From Auriscalpium vulgare (lineage: Eukaryota; Basidiomycota; Agaricomycetes; Russulales; Auriscalpiaceae), in contig JAHBBC010000012.1 in NCBI GenBank assembly GCA_019915015.1, forward strand, positions 248,001 through 312,000: a stretch of DNA of 64,000 bases, in the 5' to 3' direction. How positions within the stretch are numbered: position 1 is the first letter of the stretch; each line of letters starts with the position of its first letter. This document shows, piece after piece, positions 32,834 to 44,033 of the stretch. The position numbers were made by a program, and so were the translations under genes. The notes under the pieces are model-generated. The model had not been told where the DNA came from. It searched no databases and saw only the letters and a program-made list of their open reading frames with translations.

Positions 32834-33775
32834 TCAGCGCCCTGAAAGGCCAATGCCCCCTCCCCTCGTCGTGAACACATTCAAGGCCTTCAAACCCACA
32901 ACCGCCGCAGTCGTACCAGTCAGCCAAGCCAAATTCGTCCCCCAAACGCCATCTTGACCAATCGCCAGCCCCAGCAGGTCATATACCAGCGTTGCACCCA
33001 TGATGGGATCCGCGTACAAGCCCTAAGTAAGCCAACCAATCAGCTCTTATCACTAAATGCGAGAGCTGATAGAACTCACCCCAAGGACAAACGCGCCGGC
33101 AGTCAGCCCCTGCACGATACCACCCGGCACACTATACCTCAGCGCGACCGCGCCATTGTCGATGAAGTCGAGCACGCCGACACCCGCGAATGTCTTGGCG
33201 ACGAGATGCAGCAGGATCTCTGCGCGCGCGGACGACGCGGGGAGCGCGCCAAGGCCGGGAATTAGCGCGAGCGCGAGGATCTGGATCGTTGAATTGACGG
33301 TGACGAACGCCTGCGAGACCCAGAACTGTTCGCGCAGCCAGAAGAAGAGCCACGCCGCTGTGTGGTATCGCGTCAGGGGCGAAAATGTGAGGTGCGGCGC
33401 GTGCTACGCACAGATACAGAGGTTGCCGAGGGCGTAGACAGGGGCGTACGCGAGTGTGGCGTGTTGCAAGGCCGTGCCGGCCGCATCGTCCGGCAGCGCA
33501 GGGCGCATCACGAAGAGCTCGCGCAGCCATAGTGCCTGCAAGACGACCTGCAGCGAAAATACGCCCGCGATAGCCATGGGGTGTGGAGAGAATGCATAGT
33601 GGTTCTACGGGCGGCTGAGCAGCGGTACAGCGAAAACGGGCGGGCCACGTACGGAATCGGCAACATCCTTCATATTGGGCTTTGAGACCATGCCATAGAC
33701 CTGTGTGGCGAAGTTGATGATGAAGGAGGCAACGGCTACGCCGCGCGCCTGGGGAAGTGAAAGTTGGGTGCCCAT
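32834..33775 (-). CDS. Small multi-pass membrane protein, paralogue 1
   Basis: Four exons (33775-33653, 33604-33418, 33357-33080, 33022-32834) give 258 residues. It is predicted to span the membrane several times: near residues 10-28, 55-75, 100-120, 150-170, 190-205 and 220-245. Conserved family stretches are NHYAFSPHP, LQVVLQALWLRELFVMRP, ARAEILLHLVAKT, VQGLTAGAFVLG, ADPIMGA and GTTAAVVGLKAL. Intron positions equal those of the paralogues at 55453-56431 and 60413-61298, so all descend from one spliced gene. Function is unknown and I do not recognise a named family. Confidence 0.8.
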
Positions 33776-35099
33776 GGTAGTGCAGACAGAGGCGGTTTGC
33801 AGTAGGAGGGAGAAAGGACGAGGAGGCTTTATAGCGAGGTTGGCCAGGTAAGATGGTGCCGCGGCGGACTGATGTCATCCGGACCACGATCGCGTCTGAC
33901 ACAACGGTGACCGCATCGTTCGAATTCTCTTGTGAGACAACGTCGATGATGCGCTCTGGAGAACAGGAATAAAATTCAATGATGTCCGTCCTTCTGACCA
34001 AAAAGCTCGAGCTAACGAGCTCACGGTGAGTTCGGAGGCGACGGATGGAGAGGCGGAGACTGTCACTGGCGTGCTGCTTGCAGAACGCCTCGGCGCACCG
34101 TGTAAGCGTAGTCGTCAAAGGGCAGTATCTGTAGGATTTCGAGAGGACGCCGTCTGTAGAATAAATCAGTCGACTCACTGTGTTGTTGGTCCTATTAATA
34201 CTGTAGCTGGGCTGCTGAGGAACTCCGGGTCAAAGCTCCGTCATTGGCGTGTGTTTTGAATCACGATACGAGGCGAATCATAGCGCTAGCATCTAGGAAA
34301 CGCATTCGAGAAAACTAGACAGTGGAGGAAAGGTTTTCAAAATAGGCGCCCATCATTGTAGCGCGTCAACTCGACAACCGACTCGCTCGCGTCGATGTAC
34401 TTTTATCCACATACGAACGATCCGCGTCTTTTCTCGAGTCATCGCCCTTTCTCGTTTCTCCCCAACGACCCACTGCAGAGAAGTAGTCGCCCGCAGCAGC
34501 AAGTCACTTCGCTGGAAGGCCGAGGCGGTAGTGCTGTGCCAGAGACAGAGGGATAGGATATCCACAGGCGCCTCGGAACACAAAGTGCGTTCCGTCGGGT
34601 TGCATCTAATTTCGCTCTCTGATCTGGCTTTAGTATGAGTAACACAAATTGCGGGCTGTCTAGGCTGAGCTATCAACGACACCCGCTCACCTTCCATGCT
34701 ACATCTGTGGCACGAGAACAGTTCACCTAATGGACGAGCATGTCGCACTCGATTGCCGTCCATCACACAGGTCAGGACGCTACATTTCTCGTTACCTGCG
34801 TTCTGATCGAGACTCCTGATTGCGTCTCAACTGTAAGTCAAACGCATAGTTTGTGACCCTCGCCTTACTATCTGCCGTCGCTACATGCCATCACAATGTT
34901 TCCCTGCATCCCCTTGTCCATCCCTCGATATGCCAACGGAAACGACAATTTCGCTTAGGTTCTGACGCGTGTTACCATGCTGCCGGTGCTGTCAAACGCT
35001 GCGCGGACAGCCTCCTGGAGACGCCCTGCGCGAACATATAACAACCTCTCCTTCGATTGATGATGGCGAGAATCTATTCTTCCTGGACCCCATCCGTCG
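33776..35099. other. Intergenic, no gene recognised
   Basis: About 1.3 kb between two divergent membrane-protein genes. Only short frames without motifs. Confidence 0.4.
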
Positions 35100-36470
35100 A
35101 TGGCCCCGACTGCTGGCCAGTCGCCTTTCGGTATCAAACTAGTTGTGGCTCAACTATTGACCGAGACCGTCCTCCTTAGTGCGTGCCAGTCCCTTGCGTC
35201 AGTACACGCACTAACTGCGGCCATGTCGTTCAAATTGCAGCTACATTCTCATGCCTCATCGTCCTTTCTACCTACCTCCTCTGGTGAGCTCAATCCGTTC
35301 GACGTAGATTTTCTATATCTCAACTCACTGCGCCACCCATAATATAGCACACGTCAGCGATCCAAATCCAATGTCACGCTCCTCTCCGTCACCCTCTGCA
35401 TGTACATCGCCGCCGGCTTCCACTGGGGCGCGACTCTCTACGAGTTCACTTTCTTCCTCGACGGAAAGGCCGACCTCGCGGACCCGGCAAGGATGCCGAA
35501 CAAAGTGGTGATGATATTCGTGCAGATCAGTCTCAATGTGAATGTGCGTCACCATGATTGTCGCCAACCAGCTGCCTTCTGACGACCATATCCACATCGG
35601 ATTAGCTCATTCTGAGCGACTTCATCGTCGCGTGGCGCACGTGGCTGTTGTACGAGCGACGCCGCAGCATTATGCTGTGTGCTGGTGCCTGTGCGCTGGC
35701 CACCGTCGGTGTGTGCTCAATTATTCCAGGTTACAAGTCCGATGTCATTCTCAAGCGCCTTGCGTAGCGCTCGCGATCGTCAGCCTAGCATTGACGGAGA
35801 TTCTGGCCTTCAAGTGGGTGCCCTACGGGACGTGGACAAGCGATCTTACGACGGGGGTGTCGCTCGCCCTGAACGTGGGGGCGACGGTGCTGGTGGTGCG
35901 CATGGCATAGTGAGCAGGGCCCCCCCGCAATCCTCGCGTACGAAGTCCGTATGATACTCAACGCGAGCGTGTGCAGTATACACAACCGCCTTCTCAAGAC
36001 ACAGATGAAAGATGGAACCCATCGCACCCGTGCATACATGACGCTCTTACTCCTTGCCGAAGCAGGCGGCATGTATTGTGTATACTGGGTATGCGGGCCA
36101 GCGGACGGACGTCAGGGGACTCAACGCTGACACGTTTCCCCTCCCAGCTTCTCGTCGTTCTGAGCTCGCAGGTGCTGCTCGGGCCTGCCAGCGTGATCTT
36201 CGTCAACAGCGTCCCGCATGTCGCGGTAAGCCCACTCCATCCCGTCTCCCGTGCCACACTGCGCTTACCGACGCGCCGCCCCAGGGCATATATCCGACGA
36301 TCCTCGTAGTGCTCGCCCTGCTCCGCAGAGAGCACTCGCCGACCGGCCTCCCGACATTTCTGTCGAGCCCCAACTCAAGATCGCTGCGATTCGGCCGCGA
36401 CGATGCGAGCACGGACGACGCAGATGGTATTCAAACTGGCGCAGGCGGGAGTCGCCGCGGGGAAGTCTGA
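35100..36470 (+). CDS. Seven-helix membrane protein (basidiomycete receptor-like family)
   Basis: Eight exons (35100-35178, 35241-35283, 35348-35543, 35606-35708, 35768-35909, 35977-36088, 36148-36225, 36285-36470) give 312 residues. Seven hydrophobic segments can be traced: LLATFSCLIVLSTYLL, VTLCMYIAAGFHWGATLYEF, LILSDFIVAWRTWLLYERRR, MLCAGACALATVALAIVS, YGTWTSDLTTGVSLALNVGATVLVV, TLLLLAEAGGMYCVYWLLVVLSS and GIYPTILVVLALL. The order matches a large mushroom family of receptor-like proteins, including a typical D-F-I-V-x-W-R loop, a KWVPYGTWTS segment before TM5 and an acidic cytoplasmic tail. Ligand and signalling are unknown. Exons from 35768 on are duplicated at 47325-48036. Confidence 0.82.
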
Positions 36471-37260
36471 CGGCCTCGGATGCGTACCCGCGACAATGCT
36501 ATCTCGACACGGCGCCGCGGAGGACGACCGCCCGTGCTCCCTGCGTTGCGTGCGCGGGCACTCCGAGGATCACAGGCGCATAGCGGCTCGAAGCAACGCG
36601 GTCCTGCCAGGGTTCAACTGCGGAAAAGCCCCAGCGTTCGCTGGGCAGCACGTTGAATGACGTTGCGCGCGCCTCTTGAAGACAGACGGTAGTCTGCACC
36701 GCCGGCGGCGGGTAGAAGACGGGCAGTGCACTGCGGTTGCGGGCTTGGATAGGTGGCAGGCGCTGCTTTGCTGGCATGCGTGTCGGCGGTTCGTCCGACT
36801 CGGCGAAGCACTCGTCCGATGGACAGTGTCCGCGCGGAAAACCCGGGGAGGCATGGGGGTTGCGATCCGCGGCCTTCCTCGACGCCCCGGCCCGGTGGCT
36901 GCCTGGCACGGTCCGTGCACGGAGAGCGGCCCGCCGGTCCCGGAGCTGCAGTCACGGAAACGGGCAGAGGTGACCCGTCGCTCAGACGAGTACTGTTATA
37001 ATACAGGACCTGTGTGCCCTAGATATTGTGCGGCATTGAATGATGCGCCACCATCCTGCAACGCATTGGCTTTGGCACATGTGATTGTCCGCAACCTCAG
37101 CGGCACCTCGGAACACTGTACAGGGCTATGTAGCAACGCCACGGTTTTGAAACAAACATATGTATTAGTCCGTAAGGATAGAAAGTCAACAAACGGTAAT
37201 TAATGTGAAACGCCCTTGGAGAAGCGCTCCAACGGCACATGGTATGCATCAGATAGTAAT
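36471..37260. other. Duplicated spacer, no gene recognised
   Basis: Non-coding part of the direct duplication, matched by 48037-48810. GC-rich frames exist on both strands, but they differ between the copies through small insertions that shift the frame, which argues against coding. Confidence 0.5.
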
Positions 37261-37263
37261 ATA

Positions 37264-37658
37264 CACTGGGGGCGCGACCCCATGTGTTCTATGCTGATTC
37301 TGCCCGAAACATTGTAAATACCGACGAAATTTAATTTTGATATGTTTTCGGAAAACATTGGGAAATCCATTTGACATTTAGTGCACAATTTGTTTTTGCT
37401 GGTATATGCGAACACACGTCAGATGTATTTTTGGTGTGTCTGTGAAGAAAGGAAACAACCATAATGAACCACAGCAAAATGAACACATCAAAGACTCATT
37501 CATAATGTGTCCGCAGATTCCAGCTAAAACATATCCTGTGATAAATACAAAATGTATCTACCAATGTGCTGCGAAAAATCATTGAAAGCAAATTTCGTCG
37601 GTGATTACAATGTTTCTGACAGATTCAGCGTAAAACCCATCAGGTGGCGCCCCCAGTG
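37264..37658. mobile_element. 395-bp MITE with CACTG-type terminal inverted repeats
   Basis: Left end CACTGGGGGCGC and right end GCGCCCCCAGTG are perfect inverses. Inverse similarity continues for about 75 bases, including GAAACATTGTAA and CCGACGAAATTT on both sides. It is flanked by ATA at 37261-37263 and 37659-37661. The other duplicate has a single ATA at the same point (48817-48821) and no element, so the 3-bp target duplication is directly seen. There is no coding capacity and the interior is much richer in A+T than its surroundings. The CACT(G/A) ends and 3-bp target site fit the CACTA/EnSpm (CMC) superfamily. No autonomous partner is in the window. Confidence 0.88.
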
Positions 37659-37681
37659 ATAGCGGGGTGACTTCTTTGCGT

Positions 37682-38389
37682 TTACAACACGAGACGCGCT
37701 CCGAGTGCCATGCTGGCGACCATGGCGACGAGGGCGGCGAGCGGTGGGGCGGCGAAGGACGATGACGGGGCGGCATTTGGGGTGCTGTGAAGCGGGGGAA
37801 GTGAGTAGATTGGTCTGGGTGACTCAGGCATGCCGACACGCACTTGGACGCCGCGGCGGTTGCGACGGTGTATACGCTGCCCGCGAACGACGTGACCTGG
37901 CCCGCGCCGCTCGTCGCGAGCGTGATGGCTCCGCCGCCGACGGACGTCACCTCCGTGTACAGATGGCCGCCAACCGCTGTGCGCGTGGTTCAGCGAGGAT
38001 TCGTTCTGGAGTCGGTCAGGTACTTGGTGAGGACGCACATGTGACGGTCGTGAAGAGCTTGCCCGCAGCAGAGGTCGCGTCGCCGAGGCCGGAGGTTGCG
38101 TCGCCGAGGCCAGAGGTTGCGTCGCCGAGGCCGGATGTCCCGACGCCGACTGCCAGTGCAAGTGATGGTCCCGGTCAGTACTGAGGCAGATGCACCGCGG
38201 CGGCTCGCATGACGCACTTGCAGAGGTCACATCGGACAGAATGCTGCTGAGGTCTGCCGCGATTGTACGGGTGAGCTCGCGAAGTTGGATGGATGTTTTG
38301 CGCGACGCACCTTGTCGTTTCTCCTCCTGCGGGGCGGCGGCGACCACAGATGCCGCGAACAACAGCGCGGAGTAAGTCTTGAAGAGCAT
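37682..38389 (-). CDS. GPI-anchored Ser/Thr/Gly-rich surface protein, copy 1
   Basis: Five exons (38389-38311, 38253-38218, 38149-38039, 37976-37844, 37784-37682) give 153 residues. The signal peptide is MLFKTYSALLFAASVVAAAPQ, followed by a KR site typical of Kex2-type processing (EEKRQ). The mature part is short and low-complexity, with three SGLGDAT heptapeptide repeats and Thr/Ser/Val-rich TSVGG segments. The C-terminus is a GPI-addition signal: small residues (SNTPNAAPSSS), then a hydrophobic tail LAALVAMVASMALGARLVL. It is likely a wall or plasma-membrane surface protein. This model depends on short exons; reading straight through gives a different, unlikely protein. Confidence 0.8.
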   Translation of the reverse strand: MLFKTYSALLFAASVVAAAPQEEKRQGASRKTSIQLRELTRTIAADLSSILSDVTSASASCEPPRCICLSTDRDHHLHWQSASGHPASATQPLASATQPPASATRPLLRASSSRPSHVRPHQVPDRLQNESSLNHAHSGWRPSVHGGDVRRRRSHHARDERRGPGHVVRGQRIHRRNRRGVQVRVGMPESPRPIYSLPPLHSTPNAAPSSSFAAPPLAALVAMVASMALGARLVL

Positions 38390-38437
38390 GCTGGGATGTG
38401 TACAACAAAAGACAAGAAGATCTAGCAGGACTCGAAT

Positions 38438-38439
<2 letters not shown>

Positions 38440-38470
<31 letters not shown>
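38440..38470 (+). repeat. Poly-G tract of 31 bases
   Basis: An uninterrupted run of 31 G on the plus strand, about 50 bases upstream of the GPI-protein start (so poly-C on its coding strand). The equivalent place in the other duplicate (49597-49604) has only 8 G. Such a tract is unstable and could change promoter spacing. Assembly error in run length is also possible. Confidence 0.9.
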
Positions 38471-38471
<1 letters not shown>

Positions 38472-38566
38472 ATATGGTACACGAGGGTTATAAGTCTGAC
38501 TTGTGTGGGGTAGAATCATCGATGACGTGCTGAAGCCTGAGGCTACGGAGGGCTACCGTGCCCAGG

Positions 38567-41500
38567 CGAACGCGTCCGTGCCTGACGATCATCTCGACGC
38601 GCCGCCGCTCGCGCCTCTGCCAAAGTCGCGCCGCTCCGCCTCTGCCACGCCACGCCGCTCCACAGCGTCGAGCTTCTCCCGCACCTTCGCGTTTCCGCTC
38701 GTCCGCCACAACCGCGTCGTGTCCGCCCGCGCGCCTCCGCTCGCCCACTTGCGTTTGCCTCTCGCGTCGACTCGCCTCTCGCCTCGCCTGTCCCTCCGCT
38801 ACCCGCATCTTATCGCGACGCCTCATCGCGACGCCTCGCCCAGCGATAAAACGAGGACTCTACCACTATTCTACTCTATAAAGGACACCGGGGACTCTCA
38901 CTATTCTACTCTACACACCGGGACTCTTATGGGATCCCAGGACGGCCAGGGCTCGCAGGACACCGGGCACTCGCTCGTGCGTGGCTGCTTGCTGCTCTCA
39001 CTCGGGCGCACAACACGCAGCCCATAGGCACGTCGCTTCGTTCTTTTCCAGCGCATATATTCACGGTTTACGCCTACAAGCCTCCCTCTACGCGTCAAAG
39101 TCCCTTCCTCCCCGCCACCATCCGCTCCCCTTGCGCACAACGCCGCCGCTCGCGGGTCCCGCGACGCGCTGCCCGACCATGCGCTCCATGCGCGCAGCGT
39201 CCGAGCAGTCCGTTCCCCGGTCCCCGCCCCGGCCTGTGCCACACCGCCCGCGTCTCAAGCCCGCGACTCGACCCTTGGTGAGCCGCCGTCGTTGTCTGCC
39301 GCGCGCCCGTTCTGCTTCTCCGCTCCTTCTCTGTCGCCTTGATTCCCTCCACCCCCGCCGCTGTCTCGCGAGCAGGCCGCGTATGCCGCCCATGTGCCGA
39401 GCCCGCCGCGATTGTCGAGCTGGAGCGATCCGCGCGCGACCTTTCGCTCGTCTTTGCAGCTTCGTCTTGACGCGCCGAGTCCACGATGCTGCGCGTCGTT
39501 TGCGCCGTTCCACTCGTGCGCCCTCTTGTCCTCGTGCACCCTCTTGTCCTCGTGCGCCCTCTTGTCGTGGCTCGTCGTGCGCCCCGTCGTCGTGGTTTGT
39601 CCTTGCGACACGCGCGTCGAGTGCGCGCCCTGCGCAAGCAGAACGCGCGCGTCCTGCGCAGTCGTGCACTCGACGCCGGCTCGCCGACCGCGCACACAAC
39701 TTGCTGTCCGCCGCGCTCATCTTGACGGCGCTGCAACGGCGCTGCGCCTCGTCCAGCGTGTCCGCGCCTCGTCCAGCGTGTCCGCGCCTCGTCCAGCGTG
39801 GTCCAGCGTCTTGCGACACGCGTGTCGGGCTCGTCCTGCGCAGTCGTGCGTAGGGTGCCGCACCCGGGACGCCGCGTCGCGCGGTGTCGCCCTCGTCCAC
39901 ACAGCCCGCGAGTCGATGGTGCGAGTCGACGGCCTCGTCCACGTCGGCGTGGCGGCGTGCAGAGTCGTTCAGCGCGACGGGAGGTCTTGAGCGCGGGCTG
40001 TTGGAGCTGCGCGCGTCCGAGCGCGCCGTCCTCGAGGAGTCGACGCCTCGCCCATGGACGCGCGCGTTCTGCGCAGACGTGCGTAGGATGCCGCGCCCAG
40101 ACTGCCTTGACCCGATGCCTGGCGACGCGTCGAAAGCGTGCGTCCGCGGTGTCGAGGATTGAACGTTGACGCGTGACGGCCTCGTCCAGTCGACGGTGCG
40201 TGAGACGTGTCTTGACCACGGCTGCTCGAGCTGCGCGCGTCCGAGCGCGCCGTCCTCGAGGAGTTGGTTCCTCGCCCATGGACGCGTGCCACGGCCGCGA
40301 CCTTGTCTTGAGCGTGAGGGTCGCGCGTCCGTGCACGGCGTCCAGCTGACTGCTTGCACGACGGGTCGACGGTGCGAGTGAGCTGCGGCTTAAGCGCGGC
40401 TGTTCGAGCTACGCGCGTCCGTGACCGCGCGGCCTTGAAGTTAAGCGTTGGCGGCGGCTGGCGTCCGCCGATGACGTCGCCCGCGGCTGCAGGATGTCGC
40501 CCACATAATCTAAGATCAAGTAGGTTAGGCGAATAAATTATACCCAACGCGACGAGGTACGTACCGAGGAGCTGGGCAGTCGCAGACCGATGCTGCGACG
40601 ATGCGCGTCGGTCACGCTCTTGCCTCGTCCAGTATTTTCGAGCCGTGAGCGCCGTCGCGTGGCTGCACGGCCCGCGACACGTCCAGATCATTCGTGCGCC
40701 GGGCGACCTGCAAGACACTTGGCGACGCGCAGAGACTGCGCGTCGTCGCAGCGCCTCGTCCAGGGTAATGTCGCGCCTACAGCGTCGGCGCCCCGCGATG
40801 GCCTGGAGATTATGCGCCACTGCGTCCACGCATGCGCCACGTCCAGCGCGGCGACGTTCCTGGCCGGGGCCGTGGATCGCGGACGCGACGGGCTGGGAAG
40901 GTGGGCCTCGTCCAGGGAGTCCCAGCACTTGCGTGGGCATCCTGCGATGGGGGCTGGTTCTCGGCCACCACGATTGCCTTGAGGTCGAAGCGTTGGCGTC
41001 GGCGTCCATTGACGTGGCGAGCGGTGTGCACGACGGCGTCCAGCTCGCTCCGCGCAGCGGGATGCCCCCCAAGGAAGCTACCAGCACGGCGCTGGCCGCC
41101 GCTGCGCGTCCGGCAGTGACGCCGACATGATGGTCTTGACGGTGTGTGGGCGAATAAGCGGGCGGGGTGACGCGTCCAGATACTGAGAGATGAAGTAGGT
41201 TAGTCAAAGAAAGAAGACAAACGGCCAACTAGTACGTACATACCGCGCTGCGCGCTCGCAGTTCAGCCTGTTGGGCGTGGCGGGACCACGCTGGCCGCCG
41301 CCGCGCGTCTAGTATGATCGCCTTGACGTCGTGCGGGCGCGGGGCGCGTCCAGGTGAAACGACACAGGGCGAGAGGACGCGTCCAGAGACTGAGGTGAAG
41401 TAGGTTAGTCACAAAAATAAGACAAACAGTCAATATGTACGTACATACCGCGCAGCGCGCTCGCAGTGAGCCTCACTGTCCAGTGTTGACGGTGCGCAGA

Positions 41501-43000
41501 AAGCGCCGCGACGCACCGCGGGAGTCGGAGCGTGCGCGCCGCGGCTCGTCCAGGTGTTGAGCAGCGTCGACGCTGCATGGCGAGGTGTTCAGCAAGGCAT
41601 GTTGATGGTGCGGCGCGCATGCGACTCTCTTGATGACCTTGAGACAATCCGGCCCGTCGAGGTGCCCGCCGCGAGCGACGCTGGCGCTCAGCGACGTGCA
41701 GAGACGACTGCACATCGTCGCAGCGCCTCGTCCAGGACTGCTGGCACGTCCGTTCGAGTTGAGCGTGTCGGGTGGCGGCGGCACCGCCTACGTGTACGAG
41801 AATTTGGCTTGTGCGCAGAGAAATGAAAACCCCGCCCAGGCTTCCTGGCGTGCTTGACAAGTGCGAGAATGCGTGACGGCACGTCTCCAGCGAGATGGGA
41901 ATCTCCGCAGGCGTTGCAGGCGTCCGGGGAGACTGCAGGCGAAGGACTGGGGGCCGTCGCTGTGCACAGCCTCCACGATGCCAGTTCTGGCGTCTAGCGT
42001 GGCGAGCGGCGGTGTCATCGAGGGCACCGCGTGCGGTTCCTTGAGACATGTCAGCAAACGAAGCAGGACATTTCAGCGATGAGGACGCACCGTGCAGATC
42101 ATCGATCTCGTCTCACTAAGCTTGAGACAGTCTTCATGGGCCGGCGCGATGTTGTCTTCACGGCGAGCGGGTGACGCAGCATGGCGGGCGTCCAGGCGAT
42201 CTTGCCGGGCGAGATGGCGCGTCCGGAGCGTCGCCTGGGCGGCGCACGCATGGCTAAGTGGTACACTAGAGCAGGTAAGTATAAGAAATTAAAGACAAAG
42301 TGGAACAGGTACGTACATTCGCGCAGCGCGCTCGCACAGCGGCTGGCAGGGTGTCGATTTCCCGGCGTTGAGGGCATTCCCCGCGCTCATGGGAAGTTGC
42401 AGCGCGCACCACGCTGTGACGCGTCCGGCGGTCCGGTAGTGTCTTGACAAACGGCCACGACGAGGCCCGGGGGTCCATCCGTGCGCACAGCGTCGCAGCG
42501 TGCCGCGTCCAGGGGCTTCGGGCCGTGACAGCGTCACTGTCGCAAGCGCGAGAGACGCTGAGGAGCACTGCGGCATCGCAGAGACGGCCGCGCCTCGTCG
42601 CAGCGCCTCGTCCAGGCGTGTGGCGCTTGCAGAGTCGTCCTCTGGGACCGTGTGCGGCGTCGGCTTTGAGTGCATGAACATCCTGGTGGCCAGCGGCAGA
42701 CGTCCTCTGCGCAGCCAGAGCGTCGCGAGGGCGGCGCTTGCAGATCAATCTGTTGAAGCATGTCAGCAAACGAAGCGAGAATGTTGAGAAATCACGACAT
42801 ACCGCGCAGATCGTGTGCTGAGCCGCCGTTTAATAGATCACCAGGTCCGATGACGAGGAGGCAGGTGAAGGCGCCAGCTGCGCAGCGAAGACGTCAGCGA
42901 AAACGGAACAATGGCGTCCGCACGATGACGACGAACCGTGCAGACTAGTCACCACCGACGCTGGGCGTGTCCACTTGAGGCGTTTTTTGGGTGTTTTCAT
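38567..43000. repeat. GC-rich degenerate tandem-repeat block
   Basis: About 4.4 kb without a conserved gene. Near 38850-38935 a 40-bp unit with ACTATTCTACTCTA repeats twice. Near 39520-39590 an 18-bp unit (CTTGTCCTCGTGC type) repeats. From 39400 to 40400, units of about 225-235 bp recur: CTCGCCCATGG at 40047 and 40271, and TGCGCAG(T/A)CGTGCGTAGG near 39836 and 40070. The 20-mer GTCGCAGCGCCTCGTCCAGG recurs at about 40753, 41715 and 42597. Long open frames on both strands here are a by-product of high GC and repeats. Confidence 0.75.
41183..41448 (-). pseudogene. Repeated intron-exon modules, decayed gene remnant
   Basis: On the minus strand two near-identical introns occur, 41448-41390 and 41243-41183. 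Each begins GTATGTACGTAC, has branch-like TGACTAACCTACTTCA and ends in CTCAG, and both are preceded by GCGAGCGCGC(A/T)GCGCG. A third related intron lies near 40573-40513 and a partial one near 42310. Exons between them can be aligned (RPH.VK.I...), but frames are broken by stops. This looks like internal duplication of a spliced gene that has since decayed. The protein is not recognised. Confidence 0.5.
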
Positions 43001-44033
43001 AGCTTTGAGCGACGGGGCAGTAGGCTGTGTGCGAGGACGATGTCAGTCAACGGAATCCAACGTGAGTAAAAGGCACATACATATGATGCAGCATGCGCAC
43101 ACACGCCGCATCTCACATCTGAGAGGCAGCGTCTGGCATTCAGAACGCCGGACGAGGTCACGCCGACAGGCCATGATGGAGGAGATCGAGGAGGGCGGCT
43201 CTGGCGTCAAAGTGAGTTGATGTGAACGAAAGGGGAAATACCAATAGACGCGCGTACCTCCGACGAACAGCCATCTCAGGCCGCGGTGCGCTCGAGTCGA
43301 GTAAGTACACGCCCATGCACACCGCTCCTGGCTGTTGATATCCGTTCGCGTAGATTGCAGTCGTGCTCTGGAGGACGGAATTCCACCTCGCGGATGAGGG
43401 GCGCCGGTGGACGGCAAAAAGAGCGCGCGCGCGCGCCGTCGCGCAACTCGAGGATGAGCTCGTCCATTACATTGATGCGGCGCAATGACGCGGCCTGCCT
43501 CAGGGTTAGGCTGGAGAGCTGCCGGGCGAGCGAGGTCAGTATATATTCTGCTCGACTCGAAACGTAGAAATTCAGCTTACCTGCACTCCGTGCTCGCTTC
43601 CAGACGCAATCGCACGCCGTCCAGCGCCCAGCTCATTGAGCTAGCTGTTCGGAGCTGTATGTGAGTAGGTGCTGGATCCACTAACTGGGTTGAAGAACTC
43701 ACTTTGCGGGCAATAGTGGACGAGTGGACGCCAGACGTGATCAAGACGGCCGAGGAACGCACGGAGAGCGCCATAGGATGCCGGTCGCGGACAGCAGACG
43801 AGTGGGGACAGACGGGGCAGATGCGCGTCGCGCATAGGGTTTTGCTGTCGGAGGAGACCTGCCGCGCCAGAGAGCGGGGCAGAGGACGAGGTGAATTTTT
43901 TCCCTCCCGTAATATTCGGTGAACGCTAACCGCTGTCATTCAGGGTCAGCGTTCGGCAGATGTGAGTGAGCTCCCGGGAAGCGGGTTGCCCGTGCATGGA
44001 CGCGCCTACGGTACGTGCACGAACGCTTCCACA
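43001..44033. other. Unassigned region
   Basis: Short frames, some with splice-like ends (for example 43485-43276 on the minus strand, MRRINVMDELILELRDG). They could be exons of a decayed gene related to the adjacent block. Nothing can be assigned. Confidence 0.3.

Larger units (their letters stand above)
35701..38566 (+). repeat. Direct duplication, copy 1
   Basis: Aligns at high identity with 47265-49709 in the same orientation. It carries the 3' half of the seven-helix gene, an 0.8-kb spacer, a MITE present only here, the GPI-protein gene and a poly-G tract. Homology starts at CACCGTCGG and ends after GTGCCCAGGC. Confidence 0.9.

Noticed and set aside
37682..38482. 266-codon unspliced frame over the GPI-protein gene
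   Set aside because: It reads through four introns with consensus ends. The spliced model gives a signal peptide, repeats and GPI tail and is conserved in the second copy.
39088..40359. Two minus-strand frames of more than 400 codons
   Set aside because: They overlap each other in different frames over tandem GC-rich repeats and are explained by the repeat composition.
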